Positions 63,193 through 64,000 of a stretch of DNA of 64,000 nt are shown here, in pieces. The stretch covers positions 1 to 64,000 of the forward strand of contig CAOJQZ010000004.1 in the NCBI GenBank assembly GCA_948441955.1. The letters are read 5' to 3'. Source of the stretch: an uncultured Lachnospiraceae bacterium. Lineage in GTDB: Bacteria > Bacillota > Clostridia > Lachnospirales > Lachnospiraceae. The position numbers were made by a program, and so were the translations under genes. The first letter of the stretch is position 1. Each line of letters starts with the position of its first letter. The notes under the pieces were generated by a model, which was given only the letters and a program-made list of their open reading frames with translations, was not told the origin of the DNA and searched no databases.

Positions 63193-64000
63193 TTAGTAAC
63201 GCAGCTTTATATTAGAAAGAGCTACGCTGGCTGTATATCCTTTTGTACGGAGCATGTATTCCATACCGCTTTTTGCAAGATCAATATGGTTTTGGGGTGC
63301 AACCATGATTTCCTCGATAGGAAGATTTCCTTCACTTAAGGGGATTTCTATATAGGGCAGCATGAAACCATCCTTGGGGCGGAAATGTACTGCAGTATCC
63401 CTTTGCCTTTTAAAAATAAATCGGTATTCCTGCTCTTCTGCAAAGCCCTCCTGCTTAAAAAACATGGCGTAGACCTCCGCCATTTTTTGGAATTTCCGGC
63501 AGGCCTTCTGATAGCCTGTATCCTGACGGTTATGGCTTCCGGTTTCCAGAATTTCATTTAACGGCATCCGAAGAAGATCCGGCAGATAATTGCATAGGTT
63601 TTTTCGGATCAGCTGTTTTTGTTTTTTCATATCATATACAACGAGGCCGTGGTATGCGATCTCAGCGGCCTCTTCTATTCTTGAAATAATTTCGTCGCTT
63701 CGAAAACCTATGTTATAGCCGGTTTTATTTCCAAATTCCGACCACATAGTAATACTGTCCCGGCATTTTGAAAAGGAAAGGACAAAATATTCCCGATTTT
63801 TTTCTTTTCCTGCATACACGGAATCTGCAAGGAACATTTCCGTCAAGGAAGAATTCTTTATATTTTCCCGGCACACTTCGTCAATAATTCCCTGAATATG
63901 AAAAAATTCATTCGGATCATTTAAAAAATCACTTTTTGTCGCCCAAAAACAATTGAAGCTTAGAATTCCGTTGATTCCGTTGCTTTTTGTATAGTGATAC
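63193..64000 (-). CDS. DUF2971 family protein, 5' end beyond the window
   Basis: About 269 residues are present. The frame is open without a stop from the window edge; reading upstream of the GTG at 63876 gives YHYTKSNGINGILSFN and FLNDPNEFFH, the conserved DUF2971 N-terminus, so the true start lies just outside. YFVLSFSKCRDSITMWSEFG and EYRFIFKR are also typical. The family is of unknown function and is often found in accessory or defence-rich regions; nothing here proves such a role. Confidence 0.82.
   Translation of the reverse strand, partial: YHYTKSNGINGILSFNCFWATKSDFLNDPNEFFHIQGIIDEVCRENIKNSSLTEMFLADSVYAGKEKNREYFVLSFSKCRDSITMWSEFGNKTGYNIGFRSDEIISRIEEAAEIAYHGLVVYDMKKQKQLIRKNLCNYLPDLLRMPLNEILETGSHNRQDTGYQKACRKFQKMAEVYAMFFKQEGFAEEQEYRFIFKRQRDTAVHFRPKDGFMLPYIEIPLSEGNLPIEEIMVAPQNHIDLAKSGMEYMLRTKGYTASVALSNIKLRY

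Noticed and set aside
1..64000. tRNA, rRNA, CRISPR, prophage or transposase genes
   Set aside because: Scanned by eye for typical motifs, repeat arrays and transposase/integrase ORFs; none was found. A tRNAscan or Infernal search would be decisive.

Overview
The window is a chromosomal segment of a spore-forming, anaerobic, Gram-positive member of the Clostridia. It most resembles Lachnospiraceae (the Dorea / Clostridium scindens / Mediterraneibacter neighbourhood), but I cannot fix the genus from sequence alone. The evidence is a complete spoIIIA operon, the recN-spoIVB-spo0A order, an [FeFe] hydrogenase, a methionine synthase split from its reactivation domain, strong AGGAGG-type ribosome binding sites and moderate GC content. 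No rRNA, tRNA, CRISPR array, prophage or insertion sequence was recognised. Both ends cut through genes: pnp on the left and a DUF2971 gene on the right.

Left part (1-20.8 kb), mostly housekeeping and sporulation: 3' end of pnp, a sugar O-acetyltransferase and malQ; the eight-gene spoIIIA operon (3.3-8.1 kb); prfC; then a long operon with an Asp23/Gls24 gene, nusB, xseAB, ispA, dxs, tlyA, nadK, argR and recN; then spoIVB and spo0A.

Middle part (20.8-40 kb): glgA overlapping metF, a separate methionine synthase reactivation protein, metH and asnA; a MATE exporter and a frameshifted LysR regulator facing a monomeric [FeFe] hydrogenase across a perfect 12-bp inverted repeat; alaS behind a perfect consensus promoter; a small AT-rich insert with a frameshifted YkvI-type permease and a TenA-family gene; rpsU; a CmpB-type membrane protein; and, on the minus strand, maf and a 710-residue FtsA-like protein with an unusual tail.

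Right part (40-64 kb), accessory: a 1723-residue secreted M60 (enhancin/mucin-type) metallopeptidase carrying a dockerin, followed 3 bp later by a membrane-anchored protein with a cohesin-like domain, which together look like a two-gene cell-surface peptidase complex; a YbaK-type deacylase, a pentapeptide-repeat protein, an ABC-class P-loop ATPase and TrmO; a peptide island (M42 aminopeptidase, RpiR regulator, OppABCDF transporter, TldD/TldE protease); and a tail of small accessory genes (SGNH hydrolase, lipoprotein, DUF3788, DUF3784, DUF2164, DUF2971).

The strongest candidates for something undescribed are the dockerin-M60/cohesin pair and the M42-RpiR-Opp-TldDE peptide island. Three genes carry single-base differences in A-runs that break the frame. 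These could be sequencing errors, true mutations, or (for the LysR gene) transcriptional slippage.
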